This document shows, one piece after another, positions 22,712 to 28,706 of a stretch of 28,706 nucleotides of DNA. The number at the start of each line of letters is the position of its first letter. Within the stretch, counting starts at the first letter, position 1. Below the pieces are notes generated by a model that saw only the letters and a program-made list of their open reading frames with translations, searched no databases and had not been told where the DNA came from. The position numbers and the translations under genes were made by a program. The DNA is from JBHHZJ01 sp046758005 (lineage in GTDB: Bacteria; Pseudomonadota; Alphaproteobacteria; Kiloniellales; J153): assembly GCA_046758005.1 (NCBI GenBank), contig JBHHZJ010000042.1:1-28706 (forward strand), read 5' to 3'.

Positions 22712-22739
22712 CCGGCTCTCGGAAAACCCATTTTGCGCG

Positions 22740-22768
22740 TTGACAGGCTCTCGGCTTTGCCGTAGAAA
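22740..22768 (+). promoter_or_regulatory. Sigma-70-type promoter for rplM-rpsI
   Basis: A perfect -35 box TTGACA (22740-22745) is separated by 17 nt from TAGAAA (22763-22768), a reasonable -10. Transcription would begin near 22775, giving a leader of about 55 nt to the rplM ATG. Confidence 0.65.
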
Positions 22769-22829
22769 CCGCGCCTCCGGGGCCGCTACACCGGCGCCGC
22801 CCGAAATTCCCGAGACCGTGGCTCCAGTG

Positions 22830-23294
22830 ATGAAGACCTACTCTGCCCGACCGGCCGACATCGACAAGACGTGGATCGTGGTCGACGCCGAGGGCGTGGT
22901 GCTGGGCCGTCTGGCCGCGCAGGTCGCCAACATCCTGCGCGGCAAGCACAAGCCGACCTACACCCCGCACATGGATTGCGGCGACAACGTCATCGTGGTC
23001 AACGCCCGCAAGGTCCGCCTGACCGGCAAGAAGCTCGCCGACAAGGTGTACTACTGGCACACCGGCTATCCGGGCGGGATCAAGCAACGCACGGCCGGCC
23101 AGATCCTCGCCGGCCGGCATCCCGAGCGGGTCGTGCGCAAGGCGGTGGAGCGCATGGTCCCGCGCGGGCCGCTCGGCCGCCGGCAGATGAAGAACCTGCG
23201 CATCTACGCCGGGCCCGAGCACCCGCACGAGGCGCAGAGCCCGGTCGTGCTCGACCTCGGCGCCAGGAACGCCAAGAACCGGAGGAGCGCGTAA
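22830..23294 (+). CDS. rplM: 50S ribosomal protein L13
   Basis: This 154-residue protein has the normal length for alphaproteobacterial L13. It begins MKTYSARPADIDKTWIVVDA and carries the L13 signature GPLGRRQMKNLRIYAGPEHP near residues 110-130. L13 binds 23S rRNA early in large-subunit assembly. The ATG at 22830 is the family start; the ribosome-binding site is weak, as is common for this gene. It forms the conserved two-gene operon with rpsI, only 3 nt downstream, and is driven by the promoter at 22740-22768. Confidence 0.97.
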   Translation: MKTYSARPADIDKTWIVVDAEGVVLGRLAAQVANILRGKHKPTYTPHMDCGDNVIVVNARKVRLTGKKLADKVYYWHTGYPGGIKQRTAGQILAGRHPERVVRKAVERMVPRGPLGRRQMKNLRIYAGPEHPHEAQSPVVLDLGARNAKNRRSA

Positions 23295-23297
23295 GCC

Positions 23298-23789
23298 ATG
23301 GCCGAGGAAAGCCAGACGCTCACCGACCTCAGCGAGCTGGGCGAGGCCGCGGGCGTCGCGGTCGAGCCCGCGCCCGAGGCGCCGGAGCCGCAGCGCGACG
23401 CGCTCGGCCGCTCCTACGCCACCGGCAAGCGCAAGGACGCGGTCGCGCGCGTCTGGATCAAGCCTGGTTCCGGGCGGATCACGGTCAACGGCCGCGATCA
23501 GGAGGTCTATTTCATGCGCCCGGTGCTGCGCATGCTGATCGACCAGCCCTTCGCCGCGGTCGATCGCGCCGAGCAGTTCGACGTCGTGTGCACGGTCAAG
23601 GGCGGCGGGCTGTCCGGGCAGGCCGGCGCCGTGCGCCACGGCATTTCCAAGGCGCTCGCGCTGTTCGAGCCGGAGCTCAGGCCGGTGCTCAAGAAGGGCG
23701 GCTTCCTGACCCGCGACTCGCGCGTGGTCGAGCGCAAGAAGTACGGCAAGCGCAAGGCGCGACGCAGCTTCCAGTTCTCCAAGCGCTGA
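23298..23789 (+). CDS. rpsI: 30S ribosomal protein S9
   Basis: This 163-residue S9 protein has an acidic N-terminal extension of about 35 residues, typical of alphaproteobacteria. The core starts at SYATGKRKDAVARVWIKPGS, contains the S9 signature GGGLSGQAGAVRHGISKAL and ends in KYGKRKARRSFQFSKR. The terminal Lys-Arg tail reaches the P-site tRNA in ribosome structures. It begins 3 nt after rplM and is followed 27 nt later by a strong terminator. Confidence 0.97.
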   Translation: MAEESQTLTDLSELGEAAGVAVEPAPEAPEPQRDALGRSYATGKRKDAVARVWIKPGSGRITVNGRDQEVYFMRPVLRMLIDQPFAAVDRAEQFDVVCTVKGGGLSGQAGAVRHGISKALALFEPELRPVLKKGGFLTRDSRVVERKKYGKRKARRSFQFSKR

Positions 23790-23816
23790 TCCCGGTTCGG
23801 CAAGACCTTCGACGCG

Positions 23817-23847
23817 AGGGCGCCCGGCCGGGGGCGCCCTTTTCGTT
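23817..23847 (+). terminator. Intrinsic terminator of rplM-rpsI
   Basis: A 9-bp perfect stem (agggcgccc with gggcgccct) with a 6-nt loop (ggccgg) is followed by a T-rich tail (ttttcgttt counting the last stem base). It lies 27 nt after the rpsI stop and before argC, so argC needs its own promoter. Confidence 0.85.
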
Positions 23848-23894
23848 TGACGCGCGTCGCGTGCGCGCTACCGTCACGACCCGAGGAGGCATCC

Positions 23895-24863
23895 ATGGCG
23901 GCCAGGGTATTCATCGACGGGGAGGCAGGGACGACCGGGCTGCAAATCCGGGCGCGGCTGGAGGCGCGCGCCGACATCGAGCTCCTGAGTCTTCCCGAGG
24001 CGGCCCGCAAGGACCCGGCTGCCCGCGCCGGGATGCTGAACGCGGCCGACCTCGCGATCCTCTGCCTGCCGGACGAGGCGGCGCGGCAGGCCGTCTCCAT
24101 GATCGAGAACCCGGCGGTGCGGGTCATCGACGCCAGCACCGCGCACCGGACCCACCCCGAGTGGGTCTACGGCTTTCCGGAGTACGACGGCGAGCAGCCC
24201 CGGCGCATCGGCGAGGCGAAGCGCGTGGCCAACCCCGGTTGCTATGCCCTGGGCGCGGTGGCGCTGCTCCATCCCTTGATCTCCGCCGGCCTGTTGCCGG
24301 CCGACCATCCAATTACGATCAACGCCGTCTCCGGCTACAGCGGGGGTGGAAGGAAGCTCATCGAGAGCTTCGAGAACCCGGAGTCCCCCGAACGCATCGC
24401 GGCGCCGTTCCGGGTCTACGCCCTTGGCCTCGATCACAAACACGTGCCCGAGATCCAGGCGCGCGGGGGCCTCGGCGTCCGCCCCCTCTTCGTGCCCAGC
24501 GTCGGGCGCTTCCGTCAGGGCATGATCGTCCAGATCCCGCTCCAGCTTCGGGCGTTGCCCGGACGGCCGCGCGGGGGCGAGCTCCACGCGGCGCTCGCCC
24601 GCCATTATGCGGGGCGGCGCTTCGTGGCCGTCGCCTCGCCGGAGGACTCGCGCGCCACGAACCATCTGGACCCGGAGGATTTGAACGGCACCAACGACCT
24701 GCGGCTTTACGTCCGCGCCAACGAGGCGCAGCGCCAGGCGGTCCTGATCGCGCTGCTCGACAATCTCGGCAAAGGGGCTTCGGGCCAGGCGGTGCAGAAC
24801 ATGAACCTCATGCTTGGCTACCCCGAGACCACGGGCCTCGATCGGCCGCCGCCGGTTCCGTAA
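23895..24863 (+). CDS. argC: N-acetyl-gamma-glutamyl-phosphate reductase (type 2)
   Basis: This 322-residue protein catalyses the NADPH-dependent reduction of N-acetylglutamyl phosphate to the semialdehyde in arginine synthesis. It starts MAARVFIDGEAGTTGLQIRA (nucleotide loop GEAGTTG, residues 9-15), has the catalytic C116 in VANPGCYALGAVALLHPL, and SGYSGGGRKLIE and LDHKHVPEI around the active site. The length and the missing long C-terminal insert fit the shorter type 2 ArgC. The ATG at 23895 follows a near-perfect GAGGAGGC site. The carbonic-anhydrase-like gene begins 17 nt after its stop. Confidence 0.95.
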   Translation: MAARVFIDGEAGTTGLQIRARLEARADIELLSLPEAARKDPAARAGMLNAADLAILCLPDEAARQAVSMIENPAVRVIDASTAHRTHPEWVYGFPEYDGEQPRRIGEAKRVANPGCYALGAVALLHPLISAGLLPADHPITINAVSGYSGGGRKLIESFENPESPERIAAPFRVYALGLDHKHVPEIQARGGLGVRPLFVPSVGRFRQGMIVQIPLQLRALPGRPRGGELHAALARHYAGRRFVAVASPEDSRATNHLDPEDLNGTNDLRLYVRANEAQRQAVLIALLDNLGKGASGQAVQNMNLMLGYPETTGLDRPPPVP

Positions 24864-24880
24864 CGCAGGAAGGAGCACCC

Positions 24881-25465
24881 ATGTCCGGACACATCCTCCC
24901 GTACCGGGGTATGGCGCCGAGGATCGCCGAGGACGCCTTCATCGCCGAGACGGCGGCGATCATCGGCGACGTGGAGATCGGCGCCGGCGCGTCGATCTGG
25001 TACGCCTGCGTGGTGCGCGGCGACGTGAACCGGATCCGCATCGGCCGCAACACAAACCTGCAGGACGGCACGGTGATCCATTGCAACGGCGACCGCGCCG
25101 GCGACTACCGGACGACCGGCGGCGGCGAGCCGACCCACATCGGCGACGACGTGGTGGTCGGCCACATGGCGCTGCTGCACGCCTGCACGGTCGGCGACGG
25201 GGCCTTCATCGGCATGCGCGCGGTCGTGCTCGACCGCGCGGTGGTCGAACCCGGGGCCATGGTGGCGGCCGGTGCGGTGGTCACGCCCGGCAAGGTGGTC
25301 AAGTCGGGGCAGCTGTGGGGCGGCATGCCGGCGCGCTACATGCGCGAGCTGAGCGAGCAGGACCTGGCCGAGGGGCCGTACATCGTCGGGCACTACAGGG
25401 ACCTGGCCGGCGACTACCTCGAGCGCCTGCGCGGCGCGCGGCCCGCGGCCCGGGCCGGATGCTGA
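24881..25465 (+). CDS. Gamma-carbonic anhydrase family protein (left-handed beta-helix)
   Basis: This 194-residue hexapeptide-repeat protein of the YrdA/CaiE/PaaY group has the repeated turns IIGDVEIGAGASIW, HIGDDVVVGHMALLHACTVGDG and VVEPGAMVAAGAVVTPG. The three expected metal-ligand histidines are present (H67 in VIHCNG, H95 and H100 in VGHMALLHACTVG), so a zinc or iron site at the trimer interface is likely. Carbonic anhydrase activity varies within the group and cannot be assumed. The ATG follows AGGAAGGAG. It probably shares a transcript with argC and the small basic protein 4 nt downstream. Confidence 0.93.
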   Translation: MSGHILPYRGMAPRIAEDAFIAETAAIIGDVEIGAGASIWYACVVRGDVNRIRIGRNTNLQDGTVIHCNGDRAGDYRTTGGGEPTHIGDDVVVGHMALLHACTVGDGAFIGMRAVVLDRAVVEPGAMVAAGAVVTPGKVVKSGQLWGGMPARYMRELSEQDLAEGPYIVGHYRDLAGDYLERLRGARPAARAGC

Positions 25466-25469
25466 GCCC

Positions 25470-25634
25470 GTGGGCCGGCGGCGCAAGGCCAAGCGCAAGC
25501 CGGTGAAGGCGCGCAACCCGCTGGCCCCGGTGGTGCGCGCGCTCGCGCCCCGCGTCAAGCCCTCGGCCAGGGCCTATACCCGCAAGGCCAAGCACCGGCG
25601 CCGCGGCGCGGACGAGGATCGCTGGGAACGCTAG
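25470..25634 (+). CDS. Small highly basic protein (54 residues)
   Basis: A GTG at 25470, 4 nt after the preceding stop, opens a 54-codon frame to a TAG. The product is rich in Arg and Lys (GRRRKAKRKPVKARNPLAPV, then PSARAYTRKAKHRRRG) and ends in an acidic DEDRWER. The NPLAPVVRALAPRV-to-YTRKAKH layout resembles short basic RNA- or ribosome-associated proteins; a distant likeness to ArfA-type ribosome rescue factors is possible but not demonstrated. The start is uncertain because no strong ribosome-binding site precedes it, though coupling to the upstream gene would remove that need. Confidence 0.5.
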   Translation: MGRRRKAKRKPVKARNPLAPVVRALAPRVKPSARAYTRKAKHRRRGADEDRWER

Positions 25635-25700
25635 GGTAAATTCGGACGATGCGGAATCATACCGGTTGAGCGCCCGAGTCGCCTCGTGCGCTCGTCGGCA

Positions 25701-27497
25701 TCAGTCCTGCGTCCTCACCTTGACGTAGGAGCCGGGCGCGTCCTCGATGATCTCGAGCTTGCCCTCGCCCGGCCGGCGCGCGGCGACCTTCTCGCCGCCG
25801 TGCTTGGCGGCCCACTTGGCCCACTCCGGCCACCAGGAGCCGGCGTGCTTCTTGGTGCCGGCGAGCCAGGCGTCGGGCGTCTCCGGGTTCTTGGCGTTGG
25901 TCCAGTAGGCGTACTTGTCCGCGGCCGGCGGGTTGACCACGCCGGCGATGTGCCCCGAGGCCGCGAGCACGAACTTGACCGGGCCCGAGAACAACCGGGT
26001 CGCCGCGTAGGTCGACTTCCACGGCGCGATGTGGTCCTCCTTGGTGGAGAGTATGAAGGCGGGCGTCTTGACCTTGGTCAGATCGATGGGCACGCCCTTC
26101 AACTCGATCCCGCCCGGCTTCACCAGCAGGTTGTCCTGGTACATCTTGCGCAGGTAGAAGCTGTGCATCGCCGCCGGCATGCGCGTCGAATCGGCGTTCC
26201 AGTAGAGCAGGTCGAAGGGGAAGGGGTCCTTGCCCAGAAGGTAGTTGTTGACCACGAACGACCAGATCAGGTCGTTGGCGCGCAGCATGTTGAAGGTGCT
26301 CGCCATGTCGGCGCCTTCCAGGTAGCCCTTCGCGCTCATCTTCTCCTCGAGGGCGGTCAACTGCTCCTCGTCGATGAAGACGCCGAGCTCTCCGGCCTCG
26401 GTGAAGTCCGTCATGGCGGCGAGGAAGGTGGCGCTCTTGATCCGCGCGTCGTTCTTGGCCGCCATGTAGGCGAGGGTGCAGGCGAGCAGCGTGCCGCCCA
26501 GGCAGTAGCCGAGCGCGTTGATCTCCTTCTCTCCCGTGGCCTTTTCGATGGCGTCCAGCGCGGCGAGCGGCCCCAGGGTCATGTAGTCCTCGAAGGTCTT
26601 GGCGGCCAGCGTCTCGTCGGGGTTGACCCAGGAGATGACGAACACGGTGAAGCCCTGCTCGACCGCCCACCTCACGAACGAGTTCTTCTCCCGCAGGTCG
26701 AGGATGTAGTACTTGTTGATCCAGGGTGGGATGATCAGCAGGGGCCGCTTGTAGACCTTGTCGGTTGCGGGTTCGTACTGGATGAGCTGCATCAGCTCGT
26801 TCTGATAGACGACCTTGCCCGGCGTGACGGCGATGTTCCGGCCCAGCTCGAAGGCCTCCGGATCGGTCATCCTGATGCTCAGGCGGCCCTTGCCGCGCTC
26901 CAGATCCTCGAGCAGGTTCTCCAGCCCCTTGACCAGATTCTCGCCGCCGCTTTCCAGCGTCGCGCGCAGCACCTCCGGGTTGGTCACTGCGAAGTTCGAC
27001 GGCGCCATGGCGTCGACGAACTGGCGGGTATAGAAGTCGACCTTCTTGGCCGTCTTCGGGTCCATGCCCTCGACGTCGCGGACCGTCGACTGCATCCAGC
27101 GCGCGCTCAGCAGGTAGGACTGCTTGATGAAATCGAACAGCTGGTTCTCGTCCCAGGCCTCGTGCTTGAACCGGCGGTCTCCGGCCTCGGGTTGGATCAC
27201 CGGCTCGGCCGGCTCGCCGAGCAGCCGACGCGTGGTCGACTGCCACAGCTTCATGTAATCCTGCCAGAGGTTCATCTGCGCCTGCACCAGCTTGGCCGGA
27301 TCGCTCATCATGTGCGCCGTCATTTCGAGAAAGGCGCTGCCGATGTTCAGCGGATCGAGCGCGGTGCCGTGCTCGGCGTTCTGTCGTTCCAGGAACTCTG
27401 TGACCAGCCGTTGACTCCGCTCGGCGATGTTCGCCATCTTCTGCGACATCTCGACCGGGTCGGGTATCTTGACTTCCGGGCCCTGTTGCTCAGCCAT
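25701..27497 (-). CDS. phaC: Class I poly(3-hydroxyalkanoate) synthase
   Basis: This 598-residue protein has the size of class I PhaC. It polymerises 3-hydroxyacyl-CoA (mainly 3-hydroxybutyryl-CoA) into storage granules. The alpha/beta-hydrolase domain holds the lipase-like box GYCLGG with the nucleophile C332, catalytic D488 in STKEDHIAPW and H516 in ASGHIAGVVNPP. The N-terminal domain includes LPLIIPPWINKYYILDL-like sequence near 253-268. The ATG at 27497, with AAGGAAG upstream, gives the normal length; the in-frame extension to 27545 is unnecessary. No phasin, phaA, phaB or phaR lies in the window. It is divergent from an OmpA-like lipoprotein. Confidence 0.96.
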   Translation of the reverse strand: MAEQQGPEVKIPDPVEMSQKMANIAERSQRLVTEFLERQNAEHGTALDPLNIGSAFLEMTAHMMSDPAKLVQAQMNLWQDYMKLWQSTTRRLLGEPAEPVIQPEAGDRRFKHEAWDENQLFDFIKQSYLLSARWMQSTVRDVEGMDPKTAKKVDFYTRQFVDAMAPSNFAVTNPEVLRATLESGGENLVKGLENLLEDLERGKGRLSIRMTDPEAFELGRNIAVTPGKVVYQNELMQLIQYEPATDKVYKRPLLIIPPWINKYYILDLREKNSFVRWAVEQGFTVFVISWVNPDETLAAKTFEDYMTLGPLAALDAIEKATGEKEINALGYCLGGTLLACTLAYMAAKNDARIKSATFLAAMTDFTEAGELGVFIDEEQLTALEEKMSAKGYLEGADMASTFNMLRANDLIWSFVVNNYLLGKDPFPFDLLYWNADSTRMPAAMHSFYLRKMYQDNLLVKPGGIELKGVPIDLTKVKTPAFILSTKEDHIAPWKSTYAATRLFSGPVKFVLAASGHIAGVVNPPAADKYAYWTNAKNPETPDAWLAGTKKHAGSWWPEWAKWAAKHGGEKVAARRPGEGKLEIIEDAPGSYVKVRTQD

Positions 27498-27717
27498 GAC
27501 AGCTTCCTTATGCTTCCGCGGTGGACCGGAATCACGCGGCGCCACGCGGGGCCCTGGCGGCGGGCGCGGTGTCGGTCGCGCCCTCGGCGGGCAAAGTAAT
27601 GGGGGGGTGCGGGGGTTTCAATAGCCAATGGATAGGGGTTTGACGTGGCCCGGTGAACTGCGATATTCGCACGGCGAGCATGCATCGCACGGGCGCGGCG
27701 GAGGGCGCGGGGCCCAA
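27498..27717. promoter_or_regulatory. Divergent phaC / OmpA-like lipoprotein intergenic region
   Basis: These 220 bp must carry both promoters. Rightward, TTGACG at 27640-27645 is followed after 18 nt by TATTCG at 27664-27669, a plausible sigma-70 promoter for the lipoprotein gene. Poly-G runs at 27601-27607 and 27611-27615 are unusual but have no assigned role. No phaC promoter is obvious. Confidence 0.4.
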
Positions 27718-28668
27718 ATGACGGCGTTGAGCAAGACACGGGCGCCCGCGCGCCGGGCGAGGGCCGCGGGCAGGCCGGCCGCGGGCGTGGCCGGCGCGAT
27801 CGCGCTCGGGCTGCTGGTGGCGGCCTGCTCGGCCGTGCCCGATTGGGCGGACCCGAGCGACTGGTTCGAGCCGGACGAGGCGCCGACCCAGCTTTCCGTC
27901 GCCCAGGACGCGGCCCAGACGCAGGCGGCCGAGTTTCCGAACCTGGCGAGCGTTCCGGACGCCCGGCCCGAGGCGACTCCGGCGCAGACGCGCGAGCGGA
28001 TCCGCGAGAGCTTGGCTGCGGACCGCGCGAACGCCGCGTACACCGGGGAGCGGCTGGTCGGCGGCGCCGCCCAAGCCGCCGCCGCGCCGGCCGGCGCGCC
28101 GCCCGCGCCCCGGATCGGGCGCGAGCTGACGACCCGCACCGCCGAGCCGGAGATCCCGGCGCCGGCCCCGCGCGCCACCCAAGGCGCGCAGACGGCCGCC
28201 CAGGAGACGGTGGAGCCCGCCGAGCCGGCCGCGCCGCCGGCGCCGCGGACCGATATGCGCTTCGCCCAGTTCCAGACCGGCGCCCAGCCGGCGCCGCAGG
28301 CGCGCGCGGCGCGCCGCGAGCTGGTCGGGATCATCTATTTCGCCCACGGCTCGGCCGCGCTCGACGCCAACGACCGCGCGGTGCTGCGCGACATCGTCGC
28401 CCTGCACCGCCAGCGCGGCGGCTCGATACGCGTGGTCGGGCACGCCAGCGCGCGCACCGGCCCCGCCGACCCGGTCCGGCACCGCATGGCCAATTTCGAG
28501 ATCTCGCAGTTGCGCGCCAACGCGGTGGCGGCGGAGATCGTGGCGCTCGGCGCCGAACGCGACAAGGTCCGCGCCGAGGCCAGGGCCGACACCCAGCCGG
28601 TCTATCACGAGTTCATGCCGACCGGGGAAGCCGGCAACCGGAGGGCCGAAATCTTCCTGGAATATTAA
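27718..28668 (+). CDS. OmpA-family lipoprotein
   Basis: This 316-residue protein has a basic N-terminus, a hydrophobic segment and a lipobox ending at C37 (GLLVAACSAV), which predicts signal peptidase II processing and a lipid anchor. Residues 50-200 are low-complexity Ala/Pro/Glu-rich sequence, likely an extended spacer across the periplasm. Residues 202-316 form an OmpA C-terminal-like domain (LVGIIYFAHGSAALDANDRA; ANFEISQLRANAVAAEIV; end NRRAEIFLEY), which binds peptidoglycan in relatives. The usual Asp of GHTD is replaced (GHASARTG), so diaminopimelate binding may be altered, while N259 and R266 are retained. The ATG at 27718 is preferred over 27628 because only it places the signal peptide near the N-terminus. 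Confidence 0.88.
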   Translation: MTALSKTRAPARRARAAGRPAAGVAGAIALGLLVAACSAVPDWADPSDWFEPDEAPTQLSVAQDAAQTQAAEFPNLASVPDARPEATPAQTRERIRESLAADRANAAYTGERLVGGAAQAAAAPAGAPPAPRIGRELTTRTAEPEIPAPAPRATQGAQTAAQETVEPAEPAAPPAPRTDMRFAQFQTGAQPAPQARAARRELVGIIYFAHGSAALDANDRAVLRDIVALHRQRGGSIRVVGHASARTGPADPVRHRMANFEISQLRANAVAAEIVALGAERDKVRAEARADTQPVYHEFMPTGEAGNRRAEIFLEY

Positions 28669-28706
28669 CCGTCCGGCGACTAGAAGGCGTGGCGGGCCGC
28701 GCGCCG

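Noticed and set aside
1..28706. tRNA, rRNA, CRISPR array, complete insertion sequence or prophage
   Set aside because: I looked for cloverleaf/TTCGA arms, regularly spaced repeats and transposase or integrase motifs and found none; the only mobile-like item is the palindrome at 3712-3762.

Overview
The window is a GC-rich chromosomal segment with tightly packed genes. The organism looks like an alphaproteobacterium, probably Rhodospirillales-like. The pointers are a heterotetrameric sarcosine oxidase operon (soxB-soxD-soxA-soxG), a class I PHA synthase, an rplM-rpsI-argC-gamma-carbonic anhydrase cluster, and a lysine/alanine-rich histone H1-like protein. This placement is inferred from gene content and order; no rRNA or tRNA gene is present to confirm it.

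Layout. 1-1.3 kb: an H1-like repeat protein (minus strand) with its terminator, then a 5'-truncated VOC/glyoxalase fragment. 1.4-3.7 kb: a non-pyrrolysine MttB-family methyltransferase converging on a SAM-dependent methyltransferase, followed by a 51-bp near-perfect palindrome. 3.8-8.7 kb (minus strand): the prkA-yeaH-spoVR stress operon. 9.2-10.5 kb: a class III nucleotide cyclase joined through one membrane helix to a C-terminal cytochrome P460-like domain with a CMECH haem c motif. 10.7-15.9 kb (minus strand): soxBDAG. 16.1-17.1 kb: a divergent GbdR/GlxA-type AraC-family regulator. 17.2-19.2 kb: a 54-residue hypothetical protein, an MFS transporter and a complete VOC protein. 19.2-21.0 kb (minus strand): a CoA-binding protein translationally coupled to metY. 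21.0-21.5 kb: noncoding DNA with an AT-rich island. 21.5-22.7 kb: an enoyl-CoA hydratase-like protein and a truncated PaaI-type thioesterase. 22.7-25.6 kb: rplM-rpsI (promoter and terminator visible), argC, gamma-carbonic anhydrase and a 54-residue basic protein. 25.7-28.7 kb: phaC and a divergent OmpA-domain lipoprotein.

How the genes fit together. The sox operon oxidises sarcosine to glycine and passes the methyl group to tetrahydrofolate. The divergent regulator resembles glycine betaine/dimethylglycine-responsive GbdR proteins, the MFS protein could import a substrate, and the MttB-family protein at 1.4 kb could act earlier on a quaternary amine. Together they suggest methylated-amine or betaine catabolism, although the MttB gene is separated from the sox genes by the stress operon and the cyclase.

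The most unusual item is the cyclase-P460 fusion at 9241-10509. It has a cytoplasmic catalytic domain, a single transmembrane helix and a predicted periplasmic c-type haem domain, which is a plausible layout for a redox- or gas-sensing second-messenger enzyme. It is divergent from the prkA-yeaH-spoVR operon across a 574-bp intergenic region.
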